Positions 11,941 through 23,702 of a DNA stretch of 64,000 nt are shown piece by piece. The notes below the pieces were generated by a model. That model saw nothing but the letters and a program-made list of their open reading frames with translations. It was not told where the DNA came from and ran no database searches. The stretch is taken from contig PDUO01000086.1 of the NCBI GenBank assembly GCA_003008705.1, positions 96,375 to 160,374 of the forward strand, written 5' to 3'. The position numbers were made by a program, and so were the translations under genes. Positions within the stretch are counted from its first letter, which is position 1, and every line of letters starts with the position of its first letter. The stretch comes from Pezicula radicicola. Its lineage: Eukaryota; Ascomycota; Leotiomycetes; Helotiales; Dermateaceae.

Positions 11941-12169
11941 GGCGACCAAAATTATTGAGAGTCAAACCTAAACTTTGGAGAGCTTCTATACTTGTCCGGG
12001 TTTGCGTTTGTTAAGCATGTTAAGAAGCTATATACTAACGTCGCTATTTTTCTCGCTAGATTATAGAGGATTATTACGCTCATTTGGGTCAAAACTCTTC
12101 CCGTTCTAAAAATAGCATTATATTCTCACCGCTTTCGAGGCGGTAAGTAGTAGAGCCCTAAGAATATAG

Positions 12170-12334
12170 TATAGCCTATACTTTAGGGTACTATAGCCTA
12201 TATTTTCAGGGTATTATAGCCTGTATTTTTCGGGGTACTACTGCCTATATTTTCAGGGTATTACAGCTTATATTTTTAGGGAAGGTATAGCTTATATTCT
12301 TAGGGAGGCTATAGCCTATAATTATAGGGAGCCT
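12170..12334. repeat. Minisatellite, seven units of about 23 bp
   Basis: Units begin at about 12170, 12192, 12215, 12239, 12262, 12286 and 12310, each resembling tatagcctatattttcaggg plus 2-4 bases. Period is 22-24 bp with moderate divergence between units. Confidence 0.75.
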
Positions 12335-12904
12335 ATCTGATTTTACCGGCAGAAAAGGCTTTCCGAATGTCGGAAGAGTTTTGCTGGATTACCCTCTTGT
12401 ATTTCTTGTATTTCATGCATGTTTATGATAGTATTTCTCGCCAGAATTATATTGTTGTCGCTCAAAAACATTCTCAACGAAGCGACGAGGTGTTCTGGGG
12501 AAAGTGTTAAATTAGACATGGCTTGGAATGTTTCGAGAGATATCGTTAGATAAGGGCCACTTTTGATTTTCACTGGGTATGCGGCGTGTTTTACTCGATG
12601 TATCTACGACATCATGTGACTTCAAAGTACAAATGCTAGAAGTCAGTGGATGCAGAGGGAAGCGTATAGAACGCTATGCGATATAGTGGAAATGAAATGT
12701 ATTATGTAACGTACAGTACCGAGGCTTGTCAAGTAAGGTAAGCTCGAAAGCAGTTGGAATTCTTTCCGTCTAGTTACGGTCCAATATTGGTGGCCCGAAA
12801 GCGGTCGGCCGATGACTCTCGCTTCGGCTTAAGGTACTGGAAGTACGGGTAGGTTATAGGGCTATGCGAAGGTTACAGGCTGTACTCTATTATATCCGGG
12901 GGCA

Positions 12905-12972
12905 GAAGCCTGTAGTACGGCCCTAGAAAACAACCTCTACAGGCTGCGCTGCTCGTTGCCTGGCTATAGCGT
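12905..12972. repeat. Dispersed repeat, copy 1
   Basis: Shares three ordered blocks with 55489-55552 in the same orientation: aagcctgtag, ctacaggct, and a cgttgcYtggctaYagcgt block. The intervening bases differ and contain small indels, as expected of old copies of one repeat family. The two copies bracket the biosynthetic cluster. Confidence 0.55.
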
Positions 12973-13798
12973 CTGAATTAGCGAATACAGGGCATAATAC
13001 GGGAATTCCTCTGACTTTTTGCCGTGACCTCTGTAGGTGTGTGTAACCCGAAAGTACGTCGAAAGTATGTAAAATCGAAATTTGTTTGGTAAGATTTTAC
13101 GTGTATTAATATTTTTTTTCTACAGGACATATGTGGTCTTGGCTTGGTGATGGATGGGTAGAGAGAGTGCGGTGTAAATAAAGGTATAAGCTTTTCGGCT
13201 CGGCCCCCTTTTACGCCACCACCCCCAGGCCAAGTCTTCGCTAAAAGTAGGTAAAATAAGGGGGCACTAAACTTACTTATTAACTATGTAGCTACAAAAA
13301 GATCTATCTTTTTCTCTCTCTCTCAAAATTAATATCTATATATGAGTGAATGCTACTAAAAGCATCCATCTATACGAAGACTTTTAGTCATAAAAAAGGT
13401 GTGCGCTCTATTATTTTCGCTATAATCATAGGTTATACATTGAAAGTAGAGGGGGGTCGTACAGTCACGTGGCATGATCCCTTCCTTCCTCTTTGGGCCT
13501 ACAATATAGGCTAAATAAATTGTACAGTTGGATAACTAATCAGCCCATTAATATCATATCGATTTCTATCGATTCTATTGATTATATCACTTCTGCTATA
13601 TTGATTCCAACACTCCCATTCTTCTTCTTCTCCTCCTTTTTCTTGCTTCTTCACACACCGTCATCCCAAACATACCTGTGAGTACGCCATTCATCAAAGA
13701 AAGATCTACCTATCATCCAAGATACATCACATACCACCCACATACAGTTTACCTTCGGCTTCCACCATCATCCCACTACTTCTACAACCACCTCAACA

Positions 13799-14774
13799 AT
13801 GTCCTACACAAACACAGTCATCATCACCGGTGGAACGAGCGGCCTAGGCTATTACACAGCCCTCAACATCGCCCAGAAACAGCCCAAGTATTTGGTCATC
13901 ATCACCGGACGCAGCGATCCCAATTCCTCGGCGCAGACAATCAACACCAAACTCTCCCAAAAGAATGTCGCCTTTCTCCCCCTCGATCTCTTCTCTCTTG
14001 CCAAAGTACGCGCCTTCGCAGAATCATGGCCTTCAAAGAACTATCCACCCATCATCTCCCTAATCCTCAACGCCGGTACCCAATCCCTCGGCCCCATGGA
14101 AACCAACGAAGAAGGCTACGAAAAAACATTCATGGTCAACCATCTCGGTCATGCATTGCTCTTCCACCTCTTCATTCCATATCTCGCCCCGAACGCGCGA
14201 ATCATCGTCACTGCATCAGGAACCCACAACCCAATCGTAACCCAAAAGAGCGGTCTCCCAGACGCCGTCTTTACCACAGCCGAAGAACTAGCACACCCAA
14301 ACCCGGAAACTGCACACCCCAAGGGAATGCAGCGCTACAACAGCAGTAAACTAGTCAATATCATCTGGACGTACGCTCTGGCTCGGCATCTCGAGGACGC
14401 GAAATCAAGCATCACGGCCAACGCCTTTAATCACGGCCAACGCCTTTAATCCCGGCCTCATGCCTGGCACCGGCCTGGCACGCGAGTACAGCCCGTTTGC
14501 GAAGTTCTTGTGGTTCCATATCCTGCCGCACATCATCCCGCTTCTGCGAATGGTGATGCCGTCCGCCCGCGCGACTGAGGGAAGCGGTGCGGATTTGGCG
14601 TGGGTTGCTCTGAGCCCAGAGACAGTGGGGATCACTGGGAAGTATTTTGACGGCAGGAAGGAGACCATGAGTAGTGCTGCGAGCTATGACGTTGGGAAGC
14701 AAGAGGATCTTTGGGAATGGAGTGTTAAGACTACGGTTGGGGAGGCGGATGGGTTAGCAGGACTTAGGAAGTAA
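13799..14774 (+). pseudogene. Short-chain dehydrogenase/reductase broken by a 19-bp tandem duplication
   Basis: The ATG at 13799 opens a classical SDR: cofactor motif TGGTSGLG (residues 10-17), NAG motif (LNAGTQ), catalytic serine region (VTASGTHN) and active site YNSSK. Close to the end a 19-bp unit (cacggccaacgcctttaat) occurs twice head to tail at 14413-14431 and 14432-14450. The second copy shifts the frame and produces a TAA at 14447-14449, while the C-terminal part (MPGTGLAREYSPF... to the TAA at 14772-14774) continues in another frame. Counting only one copy gives 957 nt, exactly 319 codons with the stop, so the ancestral protein was 318 residues. As written the product would be a 216-residue truncation missing the C-terminal third. 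It is either a true recent pseudogene or an assembly artefact. The substrate is unknown and membership of the NRPS cluster is doubtful. Confidence 0.85.
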
Positions 14775-15651
14775 GCGTTGGTCCTGCCCCCGGGGCTTTT
14801 CTTTGCGTCGTATAAGACCATTGCGTTGCATGGCTTTTGTTATAGGAGTGACTTGGGAGCTCCTTCCTGTTATGAGTATTAAAAGCTTATATATACTTAA
14901 TAGCACACAATAGTGCAAGTGCAATGCTGTGAGCCATTTGTTGGTTGGTGATGTCTACAGCCGCGACACAGCGACTGTAGGAATAGCGCTTTGGCTTTCA
15001 TTCTATAAAGAGTCCTCTATAAAAGATGCCTTTACGCGGCAGAGGATGTTAGTACCTTAGACCTAAGGATCTTTAGAAAGCTAAAAGCTCTTACCCTGTA
15101 TTGCAGGGACTAGTTAACAGTAGTCTCCTATAACGCTCTAAACAAAACGATCGAATCCCCTTAAGCGATGATAGTACAGATAAGTAGAATACAGATTTCT
15201 ATAGCAATATACTCTACAATTTAGACAAAAGCAGGGCTAGCAAGGGAATTGACTTTAGCGTACATATATTTGGTACCTAAAGTCTGGGGATTGTATGGCC
15301 TGTTAAGGCTCTGGATACAGGGAAGTATATAGTAGACTGTTGCATAGCGTACAGCTATATACACCCTTAGAGGACGGCTACTAAGGAATTAATAAATCTG
15401 CGAGATAGGAATAGTCCGAAGAGGTTTTTTAACAGAGTGTTTTTCCTTAAGAAACAAGTCTGCCTGCTACTTGTAGCTAGCTAAACTCGGGCGTAAATGC
15501 GACTATTTATAGGGACTATTATATTGTAGAGGATCTGCTATAGTAGTAGACTCATGGGTTTAACTAGAATAGGAGAACAAAGAGAATAGCAGTTTAAAGG
15601 CTCAAAAAAGGAGGCTCCGCATATTCGGTAAAGGCATTCTAAGAATTGTGC
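14775..15651. other. Intergenic region, no gene seen
   Basis: About 880 bp between the dehydrogenase and the 3' end of the ABC transporter gene. It is AT-rich with frequent stops in all frames. I see no gene and no clear repeat. It must hold the 3' ends of both convergent flanking genes. Confidence 0.5.
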
Positions 15652-18600
15652 CTAGACCTCGTTGTAAAGCTTAGAAAATAAAGACCCGGGCTCCTCTAGT
15701 AGCTTTACAGGGTTACCGATCTCAACGATGCACCCGCTGTTCATGACGACTACCAAGTCAGCATCTAAGATAGTGTCGAGTTTGTGTGCTACACAGATTA
15801 CAGTAGAATCACTGAAGTTTTTCCGCAGACCTTGTTGTATTAGCGCTTCGATCTCCTTGTCTAAACTAGAAGTGGCAAGATGTCAGAGATATCCGGTGTT
15901 AGGTGCTCATGTAATGGCTCAGCAGAGCAATTAACTTACTAGCTTGTGGCTTCATCAAGTATAAGGACCTTTCCTGTACGAAAGGTGGCTCGCACAAAGC
16001 AAAGTAATTGTCTCTGCCCATGCGAGAGGATTTCATTGGAACAGATGGCGTCGAGGCCCCCCTGTATCTTGATATCATCCCACAGGCGATACTCCTCAAG
16101 AGCAGAGATGAGCTGTTCGTCTGGGATGAGGCCTGTGGGGTCCAGATTATGGCGAATGCTGGCAGGGAGGAAGAATGGCTCTTGGGGCAAAGTTATAAGT
16201 CTCGAGCGAACCTCCTCGCGTGGAACGGTCAAGATGTTTACGCCGTCCACTATAATTGAGCCAGATCTGAGTTCGATTGTCCGCAGTAAGGAGGCTACCA
16301 GTGAGCTTTTGCCACTAATAGTAAGGTTAGTAACTATATAACCAATCGCAAAGCCAGCTTAGATGCAAGTTTTCACCTTCCTGTTCTGCCACAAATCCCA
16401 ACTTTCTGACCAGGATGAATATGCAATGTAATATTCCGTAGTGTAGGGCTGGAATCGGGGTCTTGGCTATGAAAGATATTAGAATCGACTGAACGGAATG
16501 TGCCCTGAAGCTTGGGCGCACTCACCCATGAAATGCCGTAATATCTTGGAACTGAATTTCTCCGTTTTGGGGCCAGTTTTCGTGGACGGTATTGTTTTCG
16601 CCAGGCAGGTGTTCTGACTTGGTGTTGGATGCGAACTTTCGGACTCGGGCTATTGCCCCAATAGAGATCTCCAAGACTGTCCACTGGGACACCAATCCTT
16701 TCAAGCTTTGACCGAAAGCCACCACGTTAACCAGCGCGACTCCAACGAGACCGCTGGTCGTAGCCCTGGTAGTCACGGCGAAGGACACGATGGTGATGGC
16801 CAATAGGGCTACAGTTAAATCCAGGATCAGCATGAGCCATCGCTGAGCACAGAATAAAAGATAGAATGGCCGTTGCGAGGTTTCCAAGGCGTTCTTATTG
16901 CGTTCTTTAAACTCCTTCTCCCATCCGAAAGCGCGAATTGTGGCGGCGCCGTTAATGGTCTCTAGGAAATGCGAGAAGAGCGGCGCTTTAGCTTCAATTT
17001 CTAGGATTCGTAGCTGGCGCGACGTGCGGAGGTAGAATTTCTGGACAAGAAAGACAAATAGCCCGAGGAATGGCATCACGATGCCGGTGTAGTTTGACCC
17101 AACGATAATGATGATGGTTTGGCCCACGCAAAAAGTGAGGGCGATCGTAGTCCCAATCAGTGCTAATGGTAACTCCATGTCGATCACCTGCAGATCCTGA
17201 CTAAATCTGTGTACAGTGGTCAGCAAATGGCTGCTGTTTCACTCGAAGCCATACCTATTCGTTGTAGTCCCAGTATCTGTAGAATTGAAGAACGACATTG
17301 GAGCACTATCGCAGTCAGCGCAGGCTAAGATGGGCACCAGGGTTTTCTACTTTAAGACAGCTTCTAGCAAAACGGTATGCAATGCTCTTGCAGACAAGGG
17401 TGCTATAGTAAGTATATAATGCCTGATCCAGTGGTTAGTTCTGTACGTGGCGGCGATTTGACCGACTTACATGCATGCACTGACGAAAGCTACCATGGCC
17501 AATATAACAAGTAAAGCATATATAGCAATGTGGTAGGCTAATCTTTGGTTTGGTTGCACCAGATTTGCACTTGTCCACTGCTGGATCCAGATTTCTGTAT
17601 TACCAAGTCAGCCCGGATGACCTCGGTGGGGTGTGACGAGGGGTCATACGTGGAAAGAGGAGGCCAAACGTAAACACCATGCATAAAATGACGAAGATGG
17701 CCCAGTTTCTCCATCCAATGGTATCGAGATAGTACTTGTAGATTGTCATGTCTCCAGCACCTCTCTTCTCTGCCTCAGTGGTGGTCATCGATATAGCAGA
17801 CGTCTGATTCTCAGGAGCGGTCGTCTCAATTGCGGCTTTGTTGACGAGTGTTCCCTGGCTTGTAAGTTCCTTTATGTAACCTCCTGTCAAAGCAAACTCT
17901 TCGTATGTACCTTGCTTCACAATCCTACCATCAGGTCCAAGTTCAACAATGTGGTCAGCCGAGGAGATGTTATGGACTGTCGATGTCAATACGCGTCAGT
18001 GTGCTGTGAGAATGAGGAGGAATGAGGAGATACCAGAATTGGTCGCAAAGACGACTGATGTTCCCTGCTTCTTCAAGATTCCATGCGGACCAAATACTGC
18101 TGCAAAAACGTGTTGCTCAGTCTTGTTGTCTAAGCCGCTCAAAACATCGTCAAGTATTGCAATCGGCTTCCTAGCGTACAATAGCCTAGCAAGAACCTTG
18201 AATGCTACAAAGTTACTCCTGTCCCATAGTTGAAAGTGATTATCACTTGACAAAGAGCTGGATAACGTACCAGTCGGGTTTTCTGTCCTCCACTCAATTT
18301 GAGACCATTACTTCCCACCATTGAATGCTCCCCGAGAGGAAGTTGAGCTAAGTCCTCTCGAAGCATACACGCGCTGACCACTGTGTCATACCACTGGCTA
18401 TCGAACTCCGAAACCCCCATGATATTCTCCTTGATTGTTAAATTCATGAGCCAGGGTGTCTGGTCGCAATATCCCCACTCACCTCCGTCTATTGCTATTA
18501 CACCTTCCATGCACTGCATCTCGCCGAGAAGAGCCTTTAGCAGTGTAGACTTGCCACTGCCAACCGGCCCAGTTATCATGACAAGCTCCGCCTGATGGAC

Positions 18601-20879
18601 ATTAAAAGTGATGTCAACAAGAACGATAGGAAGCTCTGGACCCCAGCGAGCGCTCACATCGCACACTCTTATAACCACCGTTTCTACCTTGGATGAATCA
18701 TTCCTGGAGATCGACTTCATATCCATCAACTCAATCGCTGAGCTATGCTCTTCACCTACATTCATTTGTGTACAACATGGTTCCAGCGTCCTGGAGTCGA
18801 TTCTGGTCTCAGTGGAGAGGTAATCCTGCACTCGGCTGAGGCTGCCAACTGCTGTCACTATGCCAAGAACAGCATCGATCCAAATTTCAATCGCTTGCCC
18901 GAGAAGTCCAAATATAGTCAAAGATGTATAAGCAGTCTGGGCGTTCAGCGCTGCGGTATTTCTGGCCTTTGACAGAATACTATAGACCATGAAGCCAAAA
19001 AGAGGTGCAAATGCGGTCGAGACATAGGCTTCTCATATTCTTGTAAGCGAGAGGCACAAATGCAGGTGGTAAGGAGTTAAAGAGGCTTACACAAGCTAAC
19101 AATTGAAATGAGAAGAAGTCGAAACCCTTTCGATAGGCGTATCTCAGAGTCACGGAGGCTGGCGATGGCTAAACGAATCTCCTCTGTACTTCCTGACATC
19201 TTGACGCCCTTCATCGTGGCCAGAGCAAGTGCTGTGCTTGCGATGCGTTCTTGAATAGCTTCGAGCCAGAGCTTTTGATACCGACCAGCGTTCCTAGCTA
19301 ACTTTATGTTTGCCATAATACAAACTAAAGAATTAGATATGTGAGACCTAGATTGCTAGAAAGTATTCGAAAGAGATCAAACGCACCCGAGATCACCAGG
19401 ACAGCTACTGCGGTAGCAATGCCAAGCTGCCTCTGAAGGAGATACAGGGCTACAGCCATTTCTAGCAGACACACCCATATATCGTGTACCCCTCTCATAC
19501 CTGATGTGACCCTTTCCACGTCGGCACTCATTAGAGTAACCGATGCCGCTTCCGACAGTGCTGCGCTACTGACGCTCAAAGTCCGCTGATAAATCAGCGA
19601 CACCAAGCAACCTCGCACCATGAGAAGAGCACGGTTGACCTTGTGCTGATAAGCTGCCGAAATTACCTAGGTGACGGAGGTTCAACTGCTGCTGCTCTCA
19701 AAATTCATGTAATGAATGGAAGACTCACTGCAAGACCGATATTGACAATAGCGTAAGCGCCAATGAGCCCATATCCTACATTATTGCTGCCAGGGGCTAT
19801 AGAGTCGGCAACGAAAGACGTGACCCTATTGACGAGGAACGGTTGAGTGAATGTTAAGGCAGATTGGGTTAGCCGTGGGACTACGGCAGCAAGAATCGGC
19901 CACTTTAAATATGCCAATACAACTTTCAAAAGTGCATTCTTGTCATCAGTAGAATCTGTATTTTTTTGGAAGCAGTCAGTGGCTGTCACATCGATCTAAA
20001 CATTAAAGATAGCTTGAGCCATACCAAAATTCCACGCAGATTGCATCTCTTCTGTCGACGGCTGGAAAGCGAGATCCTTGTCTATTGGATAGAGTGCTGC
20101 CACAGACAATGAAGCTCTGTAACCTCTCAACAGAAGGGGATTGATCCACCAGAAAAGACTCCGACTGAGAATTCCGCTACTCACTTCTGGTGGAATATCC
20201 GCATCGATGGCCCGAAGCAAAGGTCGTTTCCCCACCGTCTCCAAGACGAGAATAAAGAACTTCCACAGCGTCACGACGGTGAACAGGGCTGCAACGGTGC
20301 GGTTGTCCGGGATGCTCCATAGTGTACGAGTTTTCGCCGCATCAAATAAAAGCGAGGCGAGGAAGAAAAGGCTCAAAATGGTTGAGGGTCGTGGCGAGTG
20401 GAAGTGCTCTAGATGAGAGAGATAGAATAGAACTATAGCCCCTACAACTTCTACGACGGCGGAAGCGACCGTCACTCTGGTTATCGATGTGCGTAGAGTC
20501 ACCGAAAGAACGAGGAATGCAGTCTGGAGAGCAACGAAGATGGCCCAAAAAGTCTACACGGAATGGCACAGAAACATTTAGTCACGAGCAGTTATCAAGG
20601 GAGCATAGTGTTCGCCTTATTCTCTAGTCAAGTCAACACCTTGGAGGGGATACGCACCACTTTGATAACATATAAAAGGCCTCTGTCAGTGACACGCTCG
20701 CGTTTGAGCAGGTGATGTGTTCTGATGAGAGCAATGCTCACGACTAGCAGCAATGGACTAAGGGACAGGAGGCTCTCCTCGAATAACAAAGTGAAGTCGA
20801 AATTATCCCAACATTGCTTAACCTGTGGGCCAAAGGCGTCTTCTGCGTACATCAGACACTGAGTCGTGTCGGAAGACAT
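15652..20879 (-). CDS. Full-length ABC transporter, ABCC (MRP-like) type
   Basis: Fifteen exons from the ATG at 20879 to the TAG at 15652-15654 keep phase throughout and give about 1,436 residues. A 36-nt exon (17386-17351) is the least certain junction. Order: hydrophobic N-terminal segments, TMD1 (FWWINPLLLRGY, then LSVSSAALSEAASVTLMSADVERV), NBD1 with Walker A GPVGSGKST, signature LSGGQKTRL and Walker B IAILDDVLSGLD, TMD2 with SFFNSTDTGTTTNRFSQD, NBD2 with Walker A GRTGSGKSS, signature LSHGQRQLL and Walker B VLILDEATS. The Asp in place of the catalytic Glu after NBD1 Walker B is usual for ABCC proteins, so NBD2 is the hydrolysing site. Such pumps export amphipathic products from plasma or vacuolar membrane. 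It is divergent from the acyl-AMP ligase over a shared 780-bp region, which supports co-regulation and a role in exporting, or resisting, the lipopeptide. Confidence 0.92.
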
Positions 20880-21658
20880 TGTCAAAGTGGGCGTGAATAG
20901 TTTGGAGTTAAGGATTTTCGCGCTCTAATACTTCGTATATATGTTCTAATTGATGTTATCCTCTCTTGAACTTAGCTAGAGTGGGTCGTCGTCTAGACTA
21001 GAGGATGTATTATATAAAATACATTGATTTTTATAGCTAATTCGTAAAGCGTTTAATACGGTAATATATACGAGTACAAGGTGCCAGGTCCTACAGGTGG
21101 CACAGATACTTGGATCATTTTTTTGCGGGACTTAGTGCGGCACAGGCTGCTCGCGGCCCACCCCGAGAGACAGGGGAACTTAGTGCGGCACAGGCTGCTC
21201 GGGGCCCCAGATAGAAAGATCCGAAGAGCGCAATGGGGCCTCAGCAAGGAACCCACCCCAGTTCTACCCAGTGTGCCAAGAGACAGGGGTACAGTACAGT
21301 ATGTAGAGGGTACGGAGAAATCTGCTGAGGTACCGACTAAGTGCACCAAGGATAGCATTCGCGGGGCTTAATAGGCTTGTCTTGGGGTTTTTAATCCAAG
21401 CTTACGGAAGACGAGCTGCCGAGGAAAACACGGATCTCCTGTTCTATAGGGCAGGCAGGCCTGGTACGCTAGGTGCTGTCATCTAGATTGGGGACAATAA
21501 ACTGTACATAATAGGAAGGTAGGTTGCTATAACGTCATTCCAGGTTCTAAGAGGCTCAGGTCCTCTCATTCTATCTACATAACAGGGTGCTTCATGCTGT
21601 ACGAAGTAGCCCACCAACCAATTCCTTCACTGAAACAAACCTGATTCCTCCTGCCACC
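20880..21658. promoter_or_regulatory. Divergent promoter region of ABC transporter and acyl-AMP ligase
   Basis: A 779-bp region between two cluster genes transcribed outward. Its middle (about 21080-21370) is clearly more GC-rich than its edges and contains a 48-bp-spaced direct repeat and a short hairpin (gtgcca...tggcac near 21080-21102). Regulatory sites cannot be assigned without comparison to other cluster promoters. Confidence 0.5.
21130..21201. repeat. Direct repeat of 24 bp spaced 48 bp
   Basis: The word acttagtgcggcacaggctg followed by ctcg occurs at 21130 and again at 21178 without mismatch. It sits within the shared ABC/ligase upstream region. Either a small tandem duplication or a repeated binding site. 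Confidence 0.7.
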
Positions 21659-23702
21659 ATGATTTTCACATCGCCTTCATGGGTACCAGATCTCCATATC
21701 GACCCGCCAGACTCGATACCCATCAGCAGATTCGTCTTGGATGAGCAGTATTCTCGGCGGCCAGATCGTTCTGTAGATTCTTCCATCATCTGTGGACTCT
21801 CGGGAAAGACGTATACAAAGCCGGAGGTGCAACAGCGAGTCGAGCACTTGGCCCGTGGCCTAGCAAAGGACCTGGGTTGGCTACCTAGCGAAGCCAGTGA
21901 ATGGGACAAGATTATTGGAATTTATTGCCTCAATACAGTAAGAATTGAAGACATCTTCGTGTCTAAATCCCGTTCTGCACATTATGGGGAATGCTGATGC
22001 TCACTTATCCATTGCTAGATCGACTCCCTTTCCGTATCTTGGGCAACACATCGTCTTGGGGGCATCTCTTTACTCGCACATCCCACGAATACTGCTTTTG
22101 AACTTGAGCGACAGCTGAAGGAAGTGAATTGCACAACCTTGTTCACATGCCAGCCTCTCTTGCCCACCGTTCTCGATGTCGCCACAAGACTTAAAATCCC
22201 TTCCTCACGGATCTTTCTGATTGATCTGCCAGCAGGGACTCCAGGTAGCAATACCGAGTCGGCACCTAGTGGTGGACTTGATCCCCAAACTATGTTCAAG
22301 ACTGTCGACCAACTGGTTGCCAGTGGAGCAGAGCTTGATGATCTCGAGCCTTTGAAATGGCAGGCGGGGCAAGGTGCAACACAAGCGGCCTTTTTGTGCT
22401 CTTCAAGCGGCACGTCCGGACTGCAGGTAAGCAAGCACCATCTAACATCAATCATCATGATAATATCCTCATACTTACTCCTACCTGCTAGAAAACCGTC
22501 AAAATTACACACCTGAACGTTATCGCTAACACGATGCAACTCGAAACCTTCGAGTCTGTGACGTGGGACGCCGGACCACCGCATATCAGCCTCGGTGTCT
22601 TGCCGCTGAGCCATGCGTATGCGCTAGTAGTTGCACACGTCTTGTTCGCCCGCGGGGACTGCCTTGTCCTACTCCCACGATTCGACATGCAGCAGATGCT
22701 GAAAATGATCCAGATGTACGCCATCAATCGGGTCTATGTAGTGCCACCAATGGTTGTGGCGTTGGTCAAGCATCCGTTTTTGCTCGATGTTTGTGATCTA
22801 TCGTCCGTCACGTCGGTGGTGGTGGCTGCTGCACCGTTTGAGCTCAATCTAGCGCAGAGCCTCAATAAGCTCAGGCCAAGCTGGAACATCCTACAGGGCT
22901 ATGGTAAGTCCAATCCATACAACTATTGGCATATTCTGCATAGCGTAGGTGTTAGGATTTCCATGCGTGAACATACTGACTGGACCAAATGTAGGCCTCA
23001 CTGAAGCTGGCGTGGCGGTGTCACACACCAGCACGAGCGATGTATGCCTTGGATCTTCCGGAACCTTACTTCCTCAGTTCGAAGCACGTCTCCTTGCTAC
23101 AGACGGTACAGATATCGAGGAATATGGGCAGCCAGGGGAATTGCTTTTGAGATCACCCAGTATAATCCCCGGCTACATTGACAATGTCGAGGGGAATGAA
23201 TCTATGTTTTTGGCAAACGGGTGGATGAGAACTGGAGATATGGCCACTATCAATCTAAGCCCAAAGGGGGCGGAGCACCTCTTCATTGTCGATCGAATCA
23301 AAGATTTAATCAAGGTAAAGGTACGCAAGGCTGGAGAACTGGCTGTGTCGGTTATTTCACATACCAGTATATCAAGACTGATTCGATATTGCTTAGGGTA
23401 AACAAGTACCACCTGCGGAGCTCGAAGCACAGCTTTTATGTCACCCAGATGTCGCGGACGCGGCCGTGATTGGGATCAGAGATGAACTTTCAGGAGAGCT
23501 TCCTAAAGCCTTCATTGTTTTGAAGCAGACTGCTCAGTACAAGGACAATGATGAGCTGCAGAGAGACAGCATCAACGAGCACGTGGAGAAGCACATGGCA
23601 AAGGAATATCGATTGAAGGGTGGGATTCAGTTCCTGGAAACCATCCCAAAGAATGCGGCTGGGAAGATTCTCAAACAAGTTCTGAAAGCTACTTTGAATT
23701 AG
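21659..23702 (+). CDS. Acyl-AMP ligase (adenylate-forming, 4-coumarate-CoA-ligase-like), putative starter acid loading enzyme
   Basis: Five exons: 21659-21937, 22019-22426, 22492-22903, 22995-23320 and 23397-23702, giving 576 residues. The ATG has a CACC context. Adenylation motifs: SSSGTSGLQK (phosphate loop, split by intron 2 before the lysine), GVLPLSHAYA, ILQGYGLTEAG, GWMRTGDMA, DRIKDLIKVKGKQVPPAELE and NAAGKILKQ, whose lysine is the catalytic one. All key residues are present, so the enzyme should be active. The family activates a carboxylic acid as acyl-AMP and passes it to CoA or a carrier domain. There is no peroxisomal SKL-type ending. The neighbouring NRPS starts with a carrier domain and has no loading A domain, so this ligase is the natural candidate to charge it with a fatty or polyketide acid, as in echinocandin and emericellamide biosynthesis. 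The acid itself cannot be read from the sequence. Confidence 0.9.

Larger units (their letters stand above)
11941..13798. other. Intergenic region with minisatellite and dispersed repeat
   Basis: About 1.9 kb without a supported gene. It contains a 23-bp minisatellite (12170-12334), a copy of a dispersed repeat (12905-12972) and, directly upstream of the dehydrogenase, a long pyrimidine-rich promoter stretch (about 13610-13680). A 76-codon minus-strand frame at 12343-12573 has no ATG at its start and no recognisable family. Confidence 0.5.

Noticed and set aside
2013..12334. CRISPR-like arrays among the tandem repeats
   Set aside because: The repeats are degenerate minisatellites without constant repeats separated by unique spacers, and the genome is eukaryotic.
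13203..13264. Inverted words gcccccttttac / gtaaaataagggggc as a transposon or terminator
   Set aside because: The match is gapped and short, with no target duplication or neighbouring gene end to support it.
13678..14349. A second long frame overlapping the dehydrogenase (Pro/Arg/His-rich)
   Set aside because: It is a shadow of the SDR coding strand in another frame, without ATG support or family motifs.
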